59,793 nt of DNA from Frankia nepalensis (lineage in GTDB: Bacteria; Actinomycetota; Actinomycetes; Frankiales; Frankiaceae), in contig NZ_JADWYU010000089.1 of NCBI RefSeq assembly GCF_016786325.1, forward strand, positions 1-59,793. Direction: 5' to 3'. The translations under genes and the position numbers were made by a program. Shown piece after piece: positions 50,902 to 59,148 of the stretch (positions are counted from its first letter, which is position 1; every line of letters starts with the position of its first letter). The notes beneath the pieces were generated by a model, which saw only the letters and a list, made by a program, of their open reading frames with translations, was not told where the DNA came from and ran no database searches.

Positions 50902-52818
50902 GTGCGCGACGCCGACACCGGCTCGAACCCCACCGATAATCCCGCGCTCTCCGATCTGATTGCCACCCGGATCAGCCGTCGCTCGCTGCTTGGCGGCGGC
51001 GCGGCGATGGCGGCGGTCGGGTTGCTCGGCGTGTCCAACGCCACCCCCGCCGGCGCCAGCACCGGCGCCCGGGGCACGGGCGAGCTGATCGAGTTCACCG
51101 AGGTGCCCGTCAGCTCGGCCGACACCCTCGTCGTCCCCGAGGGCTACGTCGCGCAGGTGCTCATCCCCTGGGGCACGCCGCTGTCCACCAGCGGCCCCGC
51201 CTGGAAGAAGGACGCCTCGAACACCGCCGAGGAGCAGGCCGTCCAGATCGGCATGCACCACGACGGCATGAAGTACTTCCCGCTCAAGAGCGGCGCCAGC
51301 GGCAGCAGCAAGGGCCTGCTGGTCCTCAACCACGAGTACGTGGACCCGATCATGCTCACCCCGGACGGCGCCACGCCGATGACCCCGGAGAAGGTCGCCA
51401 AGGGGCTGGCCGCGCACGGCGTCACCGTGATCGAGATCCGCGAGAAGAAGGGCGTGTGGGCCCCGGCCGACTCGGAGTACAACCGGCGGATCACCGGCAC
51501 CACGCCGGTCACGTTCTCCGGCCCGGTCGGCCCCGACCACCCGGCGCTCGCGGCCAACAACCCGCCGATGGGCACGCTGAACAACTGCGCCAACGGGTTC
51601 ACCCCGTGGAACACCTACCTGACGTGCGAGGAGAACTGGAACGGCACCTTCGGCACGACCAGCACCACCTGGACGCCATCCGCGACGGAGCGCCGCTACG
51701 GCATCACGGCCGCCGGGTTCAACTACAACTGGCACCTCGTCGACCCGCGCTTCGACGTCGCCGTGAACCCGAAGGAGCTCAACCGCTTCGGCTGGGTCGT
51801 CGAGATCGACCCCTTCGACCCCGAGTCCACCCCGGTGAAGCGGACCGCGCTCGGCCGCATCAAGCACGAGAGCGCGACCTTCACCGAGGGCAGCCAGGGC
51901 CGGGCCGTCATCTACACCGGTGACGACGAGAACGGCGACTACTTCTACAAGTTCGTCGGCTCGGACTCGTGGCGCCAGTTGCGCCAGCAGCGCAAGAGCC
52001 CGCTCGACCACGGCACCCTCTACGTCGCCAAGTTCGCCAATGACGGGTCCGGCACCTGGGTGCCGCTGGTGTTCGGCCAGGGCGCGCTCACCGCGGCGAA
52101 CGGGTGGACCGACCAGGCCGACGTGCTGCTGCGCACCCGCGAGGCTGCGGACGCGGTCGGCGCCACCAAGCTCGACCGGCCCGAGTGGGTCACGGTGCAC
52201 CCGGAGACCGGCGAGGTCTACGTCACCCTCACCAACGGCACCCAGGGCGCGACCACAGGGCCCGACTCCCCCAACCCGCGCCCGAACAACATCTACGGCC
52301 ACATCCTGCGGATCTCGGAGGCCGGCGGCGACAACGGGGCGCTGACCTTCGAGTGGGACATCGCCTTCTTCGCCGGCGACCCGGGCTACCTGCCGGAGGG
52401 CGCGCTCGTGCCGCCCGGCCAGACCCTGTTCGGCTCGCCCGACGGCCTGTACTTCGACCGGGACGGCCGGCTGTGGATCGAGACCGACATCTCGAACAGC
52501 TCGCAGAACCTCGCGTCGCGCAAGTACGACCGGATCGGCAACAACGCGCTGCTCGCCGCCGACCCGGCGACCGGCGTGGTCCGCCGCTTCCTGACCGGGC
52601 CGCGCGGCAGCGAGATCACCGGCATCACCCAGACCCCGGACAGCTGCAACCTGTTCGTCAACATCCAGCACCCGGGTGAGACCACCACCGCGTGGGGCAC
52701 GCCGACGCCGGCGAACCCGCGCGTGGTCAGCAACTGGCCGGACTTCGACCCGGCCGGCCGACCCCGCCCGGCCACCGTCGTCATCCGCAAGAAGGACGGC
52801 GGCAAGATCGGCACCTGA
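50902..52818 (+). CDS. PhoX family phosphatase (DUF839), Tat-exported
   Basis: I take GTG 50902 behind GGAGG (50893-50897), which places the twin-arginine motif ISRRSLLGGGAAMAAVGLLG near residue 24; the frame continues upstream to 50791. The mature 600-residue chain has the PhoX pattern: HHDGMKYFPL, LLVLNHEYVDP (metal-ligand Glu region), GVTVIEI, NNCANGFTPWNTYLTCEENW, KHESATFTEG and GSPDGLYFDRDGRLWIETD. PhoX enzymes are exported folded with Ca/Fe cofactors and release phosphate from organic esters. No Pho-box is evident upstream. Confidence 0.92.
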   Translation: MRDADTGSNPTDNPALSDLIATRISRRSLLGGGAAMAAVGLLGVSNATPAGASTGARGTGELIEFTEVPVSSADTLVVPEGYVAQVLIPWGTPLSTSGPAWKKDASNTAEEQAVQIGMHHDGMKYFPLKSGASGSSKGLLVLNHEYVDPIMLTPDGATPMTPEKVAKGLAAHGVTVIEIREKKGVWAPADSEYNRRITGTTPVTFSGPVGPDHPALAANNPPMGTLNNCANGFTPWNTYLTCEENWNGTFGTTSTTWTPSATERRYGITAAGFNYNWHLVDPRFDVAVNPKELNRFGWVVEIDPFDPESTPVKRTALGRIKHESATFTEGSQGRAVIYTGDDENGDYFYKFVGSDSWRQLRQQRKSPLDHGTLYVAKFANDGSGTWVPLVFGQGALTAANGWTDQADVLLRTREAADAVGATKLDRPEWVTVHPETGEVYVTLTNGTQGATTGPDSPNPRPNNIYGHILRISEAGGDNGALTFEWDIAFFAGDPGYLPEGALVPPGQTLFGSPDGLYFDRDGRLWIETDISNSSQNLASRKYDRIGNNALLAADPATGVVRRFLTGPRGSEITGITQTPDSCNLFVNIQHPGETTTAWGTPTPANPRVVSNWPDFDPAGRPRPATVVIRKKDGGKIGT

Positions 52819-52859
52819 CCGGTCCCGGATCGTCGCGGGCACCAGCCGGCGGCTGCCGA

Positions 52860-52886
52860 GGCCGGGCCCCACCTGGGGGTCCGGCC
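52860..52886 (+). terminator. Hairpin after the PhoX gene
   Basis: GGCCGGGCCCC (52860-52870) pairs with GGGGTCCGGCC (52876-52886), an 11-bp stem including one G-T pair, with a 5-base loop. It lies 41 bp after the PhoX stop and separates it from the glnX promoter. Confidence 0.55.
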
Positions 52887-52992
52887 CCGGCGGCCGACGC
52901 GTTCGCGGCGGGGGCGAGCCGGCGCGCCGGCAGGGCCGGAGCGGGCGTGTCAGCTAATTGTCAGGCTACGAGGCGTTCCATCCCCGACACAG

Positions 52993-53006
52993 TATGATCA
53001 CGGACC
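52993..53006 (+). promoter_or_regulatory. Probable leaderless promoter of the glnX-pknG operon
   Basis: TATGAT (52993-52998) is a good -10 hexamer ending 8 bases before the GTG at 53007. The transcript would then start at or next to the start codon. There is no ribosome binding site in this gap. No clear -35 lies at normal spacing; TTGTCA at 52958 is too far. Confidence 0.5.
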
Positions 53007-54389
53007 GTGAGCCCGGTCACCGCTCCGGTCGCGCCGGTACCTGCCCACTCGCGGTGGGCGTCGGCGGCCGTGAGCGCCGCCCCGGGTGGGCCGGGCATCC
53101 GCGGGTGGGCCAGCCTCCCCCGGGAGGCGGTGGCTCTGCTGCGCTCCGGGGCGCGCACCACCCCCGGCCTGCTGCGGATCGCGGCGGTGGCGCTGACCGC
53201 GCTCATCACGCTGTTCTGGGCCGCGGCCCTCGCCTCGACGCTCGTCCGCCAGAGCGCCGTCGACGCGGTGCGTGACCGGGCCGGGCCGTCGTTCGTCGCC
53301 GCCCAGCGCCTGCACGCCGACCTGTCGGCGGCGGACGCGACCGTGGCGATCGCCTACCTGGCCGGCACGATCGAGCCGGCCGAGCGACGCCAGGCCTACG
53401 ACAGCAGCATCGAGGAGGCCGGCAGGGAGCTGGCCGCCCTCACCCGGGCCGGCGGCGGGGACGAGGCCCGTGCCGCCCTGGAAACGGTGGTCACGAGGCT
53501 GCCCGTCTACACCGGTTGGGTGGAGCAGGCGCGCGCCAACAACCGGCAGGGCCACGTCGTCGGCGCGGCCTACCTGTGGAAGGCGTCGAAGCTCATGCGG
53601 GAGGAGATCCTGCCCGCTGTCGAGACGTTCGCCGCGATCAACGCGGACCGGATCGACGACGGCTACCGCCGCGGCACCCACTGGTCACAGCCGACGGCCG
53701 TCGCGGTTCTCGGCGCCGCCACCCTGGCCGCGCTGGCCGGCGCGCAGTGGCTGCTGTTCAGGCGGGCCAACCGGGTGCTGAACCCGTGGCTGCTCACGGC
53801 GACGCTGCTGATGGCCGCGAGCCTCGTCGTCACGCTGGCCGTCTTCTCCGCCGAGCGGGCCCGGCTCGTCGAGGCTCGTGACCAGGGGTTCGTCCCGATG
53901 GCCGAGGTCGGCCAGGCCCGGGTGCTCGGCCTGCGCGTGTGGGGCGACCACAGCCTGTCCCTGATCGCCCGTGGCGACAGCTCCGCCCTGGACGCGGACG
54001 CGGCGGCCACGACCGAGCGGCTGGGCAAGGAGGTCCTTCCGGCGGTCGCGGCGCTTGCCGGCCCGGACCAGGAGACCAGAACGGTCCTGCGCCCCGCCTG
54101 GGTGACGTACGAGGGGCTCAGCGGCCAGGCATACCGACTGGTCACCGAGACCGCCGGCAGGTTCCCGGACGCGGTCGCGATCACCGTCGGGGACGGCGCC
54201 GTCGCCTTCGAGCGGTACGACGCCGCCGCCGCGGCGGCGTTCGAGAGCAGCGCGCTGCGGTTCGGCGAGGGGCTCGCGGCCGCCGACGGCCGCCTGCCGG
54301 GCCTCGCCGTCGCCGTCAGCGTGCTGGCGGCCGCCGGGGTGGCGCTGATGGCCATCGGCCTGTGGCGCCGGATCGAGGAGTACCGATGA
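53007..54389 (+). CDS. glnX: GlnX-like membrane sensor protein
   Basis: The 460-aa protein has TM1 at about 52-75 (GLLRIAAVALTALITLFWAA), a 155-residue helical extracytoplasmic region, TM2 and TM3 near 233-285 (VAVLGAATLAALAGAQWLLF; WLLTATLLMAASLVVTLAVF), a second outer helical region and TM4 near 433-453 (GLAVAVSVLAAAGVALMAIG). Size, topology and position before a GlnH-like lipoprotein and PknG match mycobacterial GlnX. GlnX is thought to pass the signal from amino-acid-loaded GlnH across the membrane to PknG. The start is GTG. The stop overlaps the next ATG. Confidence 0.82.
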   Translation: MSPVTAPVAPVPAHSRWASAAVSAAPGGPGIRGWASLPREAVALLRSGARTTPGLLRIAAVALTALITLFWAAALASTLVRQSAVDAVRDRAGPSFVAAQRLHADLSAADATVAIAYLAGTIEPAERRQAYDSSIEEAGRELAALTRAGGGDEARAALETVVTRLPVYTGWVEQARANNRQGHVVGAAYLWKASKLMREEILPAVETFAAINADRIDDGYRRGTHWSQPTAVAVLGAATLAALAGAQWLLFRRANRVLNPWLLTATLLMAASLVVTLAVFSAERARLVEARDQGFVPMAEVGQARVLGLRVWGDHSLSLIARGDSSALDADAAATTERLGKEVLPAVAALAGPDQETRTVLRPAWVTYEGLSGQAYRLVTETAGRFPDAVAITVGDGAVAFERYDAAAAAAFESSALRFGEGLAAADGRLPGLAVAVSVLAAAGVALMAIGLWRRIEEYR

Positions 54390-55444
54390 CATGGCCGGGG
54401 AGCCCGCGCGCTCCCCTGCCGGTCACCGCCCGGCTCACGCTCGCCGGCCTGGCCATGGCCGTGGCCGCTGGCTGCGCCACGCTGTCCAGCCCGCTGCCGG
54501 CCGCGGGCCGGCCCGCCGCGCTGGCCACGTCCCCGGCCCCGGCGCCGGCCACCGCCCGGGGGCCCGACGACTGCGGCGACCCGACGATCAGCGAGCGGCC
54601 ACCGGCGGTCATGCCCCCGCCGGGCGCCATGCCGGCCGGCACCCTCATGGACAGGATCCACCAGCGTGGGTCCATCACCGTCGGCGTGCTCGCCGACGTG
54701 CCGCCGTTCGGCTACATCGAGCGGACCGTCGACGAGCACGGCCAGGGCGTCTCCGCGTTCCAGGGCTTCGACGTCGACCTCGCCAAGGAGATCGCGAAGT
54801 CGATCTTCGGGCCGGACGGCGCCGACGAGACACACCTGAAGTTCCGCGCCGTCACCTACGCGGAACGCATCCCGGTGATCCAGGACGGCGACGTGGACAT
54901 CGTCGTGGCCACGATGACAACGAACTGCGCGCGGCGCGCCGCCGTCGACTTCTCGGTGCCCTACTACGACGCGGTCGCGACGGTGCTCGTCCTGAAGGAC
55001 TCGCCGTACACCGGCATGAAGGACCTGGGTGGCCGGAAGGTGTGCGCGCCGTTGGGCACGACCTCGCTGGAGCACGTCGAGGACCACCCCGCGGGCCCGG
55101 TACAGGTCGGGCTGCCCACCGTCGCCGACTGCCTGGTGGCGCTGCAGCACCACGAGGTGGAGGCCATCTCGACCGACGACGTCATCCTGGTCGGCCTGGC
55201 GCAGCAGGACCCGCAGACCCGGGTCCTCGTCGACGACCTCCTGCCGGGCGACGCGGACCACGAGCTGATCGCGGTGGGCGTCGGCAAGGACCACCCCGAG
55301 ATGACCGGCTTCGTCAACGGGGTGCTCGCGCGGATCGTGGCGGACGGCACCTGGGAGCGGCTCGTGCGCCACCACCTGTGGGACTACCTCGCCGCCTTCG
55401 CGCCCGAGTTCCCGCGGCCGCCGCTGCCGCGCTACCGGGACTGA
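54386..55444 (+). CDS. glnH: GlnH-like amino-acid-binding lipoprotein
   Basis: The 352-aa product begins at ATG 54386, overlapping the glnX stop by 4 bp. The signal peptide ends in lipobox VAAGC (Cys30), followed by a Pro/Ala linker. The SBP_bac_3 domain starts near residue 88 (SITVGVLADVPPFGYIER, FQGFDVDLAKEIAKSIFG) and continues with VDIVVATMTTNCARRAAVDF and KVCAPLGTTSLEHV. In mycobacteria GlnH binds Asp/Glu/Gln-type amino acids in the periplasm. No ABC permease gene is adjacent, consistent with sensing rather than uptake. Confidence 0.9.
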   Translation: MTWPGSPRAPLPVTARLTLAGLAMAVAAGCATLSSPLPAAGRPAALATSPAPAPATARGPDDCGDPTISERPPAVMPPPGAMPAGTLMDRIHQRGSITVGVLADVPPFGYIERTVDEHGQGVSAFQGFDVDLAKEIAKSIFGPDGADETHLKFRAVTYAERIPVIQDGDVDIVVATMTTNCARRAAVDFSVPYYDAVATVLVLKDSPYTGMKDLGGRKVCAPLGTTSLEHVEDHPAGPVQVGLPTVADCLVALQHHEVEAISTDDVILVGLAQQDPQTRVLVDDLLPGDADHELIAVGVGKDHPEMTGFVNGVLARIVADGTWERLVRHHLWDYLAAFAPEFPRPPLPRYRD

Positions 55445-55453
55445 GGCGGGGCC

Positions 55454-56785
55454 ATGGCCATGGGGGCGCTGTCCGCGCTGGACGCGACGCTGGCACTGCT
55501 GCGCTCGGGGGCGGCACGGCTGGCCGGCGCGCTGCTGGAGCTCGACACCGACGGAAACCGGGCGCTGCTCGACCCGGCCGCGCGCACCGGCGAGACGGCC
55601 GGCCGGGCCAGGGCGGTGCGGGCCCGGCTCGACTGGCTGTGGGAACGGCACCGGCTGCTGTCGGACGTCGTCACCCGGGCCGAGGCGCTGCGCGGCGACA
55701 AGCCCTGGCTCGGCCCGCGCCGGATCGGCGAGCTGGAGGCGTTGCTGCACCGGGCATCGGTGCCGCGCCAGCCACCACCGCCGCCGACACCGACACCCGA
55801 CGGCCCTGGGGCGGGCGCGGCGAGCGCGCCCGGCGGGGACGCCGCCGGCCCGCCGGGCGCCTCGCCGCCGCCCGGCGTCGCGATCTACCCGGAGGACCTG
55901 CTGCTCGGGACCGCCGAGACCGTGGAGGCGGCGCGGGCCGACGTGGCGGCGGTCATCGCCGCCTGGACGCGGACCGCCGGCGAGCTCGCCGCCGCCGAGC
56001 GGCGGCTGGCCGAACTCGCCGCGACCGCGGCGGGGATCGGGCTGCCCGACCTGCCCGAGCTCGCGGCCGCCAGGGCGGCGGTGCGCACCCTGGCCCGCGC
56101 CGCCGCGGCCGACCCGATGTCGGTGCCGACGGCGGACGTGACCGCCGCCACCGCGGCGGTCGACGCGGCCGACACGGCGCTGGCCGTGCTCGCCCGGGCC
56201 CGCGTCTCGCTCGACGACGACCTGCGCGCGGCGGGCGAAACACTGGCCGAGATCGTCGACCTGGCCGCGCGGGCCGAGCGCGCCGCCCGCCGCGCCGTCG
56301 AACGGGTCACCGGCGCCCGGGCGGCGATGGTCGACCTGGACGACGGCTGGTTCGACCACCCGAGCCGGGGACTGCGCCCCTGGCTCGACCGGCTGGTGGC
56401 GGCCGCGGCGGCCGGCGACTGGCAGCTCGCGGCCCGCGGGCTGCGCGGGTGGCACGAGTCCGCCGCGACGGCCCGCGCCGCCGCGGCACGGGCCGTGACG
56501 ACCAACGCCGCCCCCCTGCGCCGGCGCGACGAGCTGCGCGGGCTGCTCGGGGCGCTGCGCGCCAAGGCGACGGCGGACGCCCTCGCGGGGGTGCCCGAAC
56601 TGGAGACGCTCTACGGCCAGGCCCACGACGCGCTCTACGTCGCGCCGAGCGACCTCGACCACGCCGCTCGGCTCGTCCAGGACTACGCGCGCGGCGTGAC
56701 CACCGGCCGGGCGCCCGCGGGCGCCCCGCCCGTGGCGGCGCGGGACGCCCGAGCGAGGGCCGAGCAGGAAAGGGAACAGGCATGA
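55454..56785 (+). CDS. Unknown Ala-rich helical protein between glnH and pknG
   Basis: The 443-aa protein is almost entirely helical in character. An N-terminal helical unit (about 1-105) is followed by a Pro-rich linker (PPPPPTPTPDGPGAG, about 110-145). A long Ala/Asp/Arg/Glu coiled-coil-prone region then runs to the end (AAERRLAELAATAAG; RAERAARRAVERVTG). It has no signal peptide, membrane helix or catalytic motif. It starts 9 bp after glnH and overlaps pknG by 4 bp, so it is made with both. A scaffold or adaptor between sensor and kinase is my inference. The M. tuberculosis operon lacks this gene. Confidence 0.75.
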   Translation: MAMGALSALDATLALLRSGAARLAGALLELDTDGNRALLDPAARTGETAGRARAVRARLDWLWERHRLLSDVVTRAEALRGDKPWLGPRRIGELEALLHRASVPRQPPPPPTPTPDGPGAGAASAPGGDAAGPPGASPPPGVAIYPEDLLLGTAETVEAARADVAAVIAAWTRTAGELAAAERRLAELAATAAGIGLPDLPELAAARAAVRTLARAAAADPMSVPTADVTAATAAVDAADTALAVLARARVSLDDDLRAAGETLAEIVDLAARAERAARRAVERVTGARAAMVDLDDGWFDHPSRGLRPWLDRLVAAAAAGDWQLAARGLRGWHESAATARAAAARAVTTNAAPLRRRDELRGLLGALRAKATADALAGVPELETLYGQAHDALYVAPSDLDHAARLVQDYARGVTTGRAPAGAPPVAARDARARAEQEREQA

Positions 56786-59148
56786 CGGTCATCCGCTGCC
56801 CCGAGAACGACGGCGGCACCATCGAGGACGGCTACTGCGACGTCTGCGGCCTCGCCTACGTGCCGCCCGCCGTGCCCGCCCAGGCCGCCGTGCCCGCCGG
56901 CCCGTCAGCCCCGGCCCCGGCGCGGGTGCCAGCCCCGGCGCCGGCCAGCGCGCGCCGGGGCCCGAACGGCTGCGCGGACCCGGAGTGCGGCGGCCACGTC
57001 GTCGACGGCTACTGCGACACCTGCGGGCTGTCGGCCACGGCGTCGCTGGCGCCCGCCGCGCCCGCGGCGCCGGGCGGGAGCACCGCCGGGAGCTCCGGCT
57101 CGTCGGGGGGCGGCCGGACCGGGCGCAGGTCGCGGCCGACGCGCACCCGGCTCGGCGAGGGGCTCGTCCAGGTGCCGGAGATGCCGGCGCCCGACCCCAC
57201 CACGATGCTGATGGTGGACCCGGCGGTCCCCGAAGGCCATCGGTACTGTCCCAACCCGACCTGCCGGCAGCCGGTGGGACGCAGCCGCGGCGACCGTCCC
57301 GGCCGGGTCACCGGCTTCTGCGGGGTCTGCCGGACGTCGTTCGACTTCACCCCGCCGCTCAAGGCCGGCGACGAGGCCGGCGCCTACGAGATCGTGGGCG
57401 CCCTCGCGCACGGCGGCCAGGGCTGGGTCTACCTGGCGAAGGACAGCAAGGTCGAGAAACGCCGGGTCGTGCTCAAGGGGATCCTCGACAGCGAGGACGC
57501 GGACAACCGCGCCGCCGCCATCGCCGAGCGCCGGTTCCTCGCCGCCGTCGACCACTCCTCGATCGTCAAGATCTTCGCGTTCGTGGAGCACGCCGGGGCC
57601 GGCTACATCGTGATGGAGTACGTCGGCGGAACGTCGCTGCGCGAGCTGCTCAAGCGCCGCCGCGACGGGAACGCGGGCAGGCCGAGCCCGCTGCCGGTCG
57701 CCCAGGCGATCTCCTACATCCTCGCGGTGCTTCCCGCCTTCAGCTATCTGCACCGCAACCGCCTGGTCTTCTGCGACTTCAAGCCGGACAACGTCATGCT
57801 CTCCGGCGACTCGCTGAAGCTGATCGACCTCGGCGCGGTCCGCCACCTCGACGCCGAGGGCGGCGCGATCTACGGCACGCCGGGCTACCAGGCGCCCGAG
57901 GTGGCTCGGGAGGGGCCGTCCGTCGCCTCCGACCTCTACACGATCGGGCGCACGCTGCTGGCCCTGATCCTCAACTTCCGGGGCAACATCACGAAGTACC
58001 GGTACAGTCTGCCGCCGGTCGCCGAACACCCGGTCCTGGAGCAGTACGACTCGCTGTACCGGTTCCTGCGCAAGTCGACCGCGCCCAAGCCGGACGACCG
58101 GTTCGCCAGCGCCGACGAGATGCGCGACGAGCTGCTCGGCGTGCTGCGCGAGATCGCCGCGGACCAGACCGGCGAGCCGAAGCCGGCTCCGAGCCGGGTC
58201 TTCGGCGGGGACAACCACCTCACGGGCGAGAACCCTGACGGCACGCGGGCCGGGCCGGCCTGGGCGGTGCTGCCGACGCTGCGCGTGGACCCCGAGGACG
58301 CCGCCGCGAGCACGCTCAAGGCTTTGCCCGACACCGACCCCGACACACTCGCCCAGTTCCTGACCGCGATCAGCCCGGCGACCGTGGAGGTGCGGCTGCG
58401 CCTCGCCAGGGCCCGGATGGAGTCCGGCGACGAGGCGGCGGCCCGCGCGCTGCTCGCGGAGCTGGAGGCCGAGGACCCCTGGGAATGGCGGGTCGAGTAC
58501 TACCAGGGGCTGCTCGCGCTCGCCGCCGACAACGCCGCGGCGGCCCGGGTCGCCTTCGACAGCGTGTACTCGCAGGCACCCGGCGAGCTCGCGCCGAAGC
58601 TCGCCCTCGGGCTCGCCGCCGAGGCCGGCGGCGACCTGGCCTACGCCGCGAAGCTGTACGACATCGTGTCCCGCACCGACGACGGCTTCACCAGCGCGGC
58701 CTTCGGGCTCGCGCGGGTGCGGCTCGCGGCCGGTGACCGGGCCGGTGCCGCCAGCGCCTACGAACGGGTCCCGAGGACGTCGGCGGCCTACGTGGACGCC
58801 CAGATGCGGCTGGCTCGGGTGCTCGGCACCCGCACAGCCGCGGGCGAGCCCAGCCGGGACGACCTCGCCCAGGCGTCGCGGGTGCTCGGCCGGCTCGACC
58901 TCGACCCTGGACGGCGGGCCGCGCTGTCGCGCGACCTGCTCGACGCCGCGCTCGCCATGGTCACCTCCGGCGCGGTGACACCCGGCGAGGACGTCACCGT
59001 GGTCGGCGCGCCGCTGCGGGAGACCCCGCTGCGGTTCCGGCTGGAAGGCGTCTACCGCGAGCTCGCCAAGCAGGCGGGCGGCAACCGGGCGGAGCGCTAC
59101 CGGCTGGTCGACCTCGCCAACGGCGTCCGTCCCAGGACCTGGTTCTGA
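56782..59148 (+). CDS. pknG: Serine/threonine protein kinase PknG with extra zinc knuckles
   Basis: The 788-aa protein opens with a knuckle holding three Cys (C6, C19, C22) and a second with four (C64, C69, C78, C81), both ending DGYCDxCGL. Next comes the PknG rubredoxin-like domain with C156-x4-C161 and C180-x2-C183. The kinase domain (about 200-465) has AHGGQGWVYLAKD, Lys232, FCDFKPDNVML with Asp332, DLG at 349-351 and GTPGYQAPEV. The last 300 residues are TPR-like repeats (LRLARARMESGDEAAARALL). Mycobacterial PknG phosphorylates GarA to steer glutamate and TCA metabolism. The extra knuckle region is not part of M. tuberculosis PknG. Confidence 0.93.
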   Translation: MTVIRCPENDGGTIEDGYCDVCGLAYVPPAVPAQAAVPAGPSAPAPARVPAPAPASARRGPNGCADPECGGHVVDGYCDTCGLSATASLAPAAPAAPGGSTAGSSGSSGGGRTGRRSRPTRTRLGEGLVQVPEMPAPDPTTMLMVDPAVPEGHRYCPNPTCRQPVGRSRGDRPGRVTGFCGVCRTSFDFTPPLKAGDEAGAYEIVGALAHGGQGWVYLAKDSKVEKRRVVLKGILDSEDADNRAAAIAERRFLAAVDHSSIVKIFAFVEHAGAGYIVMEYVGGTSLRELLKRRRDGNAGRPSPLPVAQAISYILAVLPAFSYLHRNRLVFCDFKPDNVMLSGDSLKLIDLGAVRHLDAEGGAIYGTPGYQAPEVAREGPSVASDLYTIGRTLLALILNFRGNITKYRYSLPPVAEHPVLEQYDSLYRFLRKSTAPKPDDRFASADEMRDELLGVLREIAADQTGEPKPAPSRVFGGDNHLTGENPDGTRAGPAWAVLPTLRVDPEDAAASTLKALPDTDPDTLAQFLTAISPATVEVRLRLARARMESGDEAAARALLAELEAEDPWEWRVEYYQGLLALAADNAAAARVAFDSVYSQAPGELAPKLALGLAAEAGGDLAYAAKLYDIVSRTDDGFTSAAFGLARVRLAAGDRAGAASAYERVPRTSAAYVDAQMRLARVLGTRTAAGEPSRDDLAQASRVLGRLDLDPGRRAALSRDLLDAALAMVTSGAVTPGEDVTVVGAPLRETPLRFRLEGVYRELAKQAGGNRAERYRLVDLANGVRPRTWF

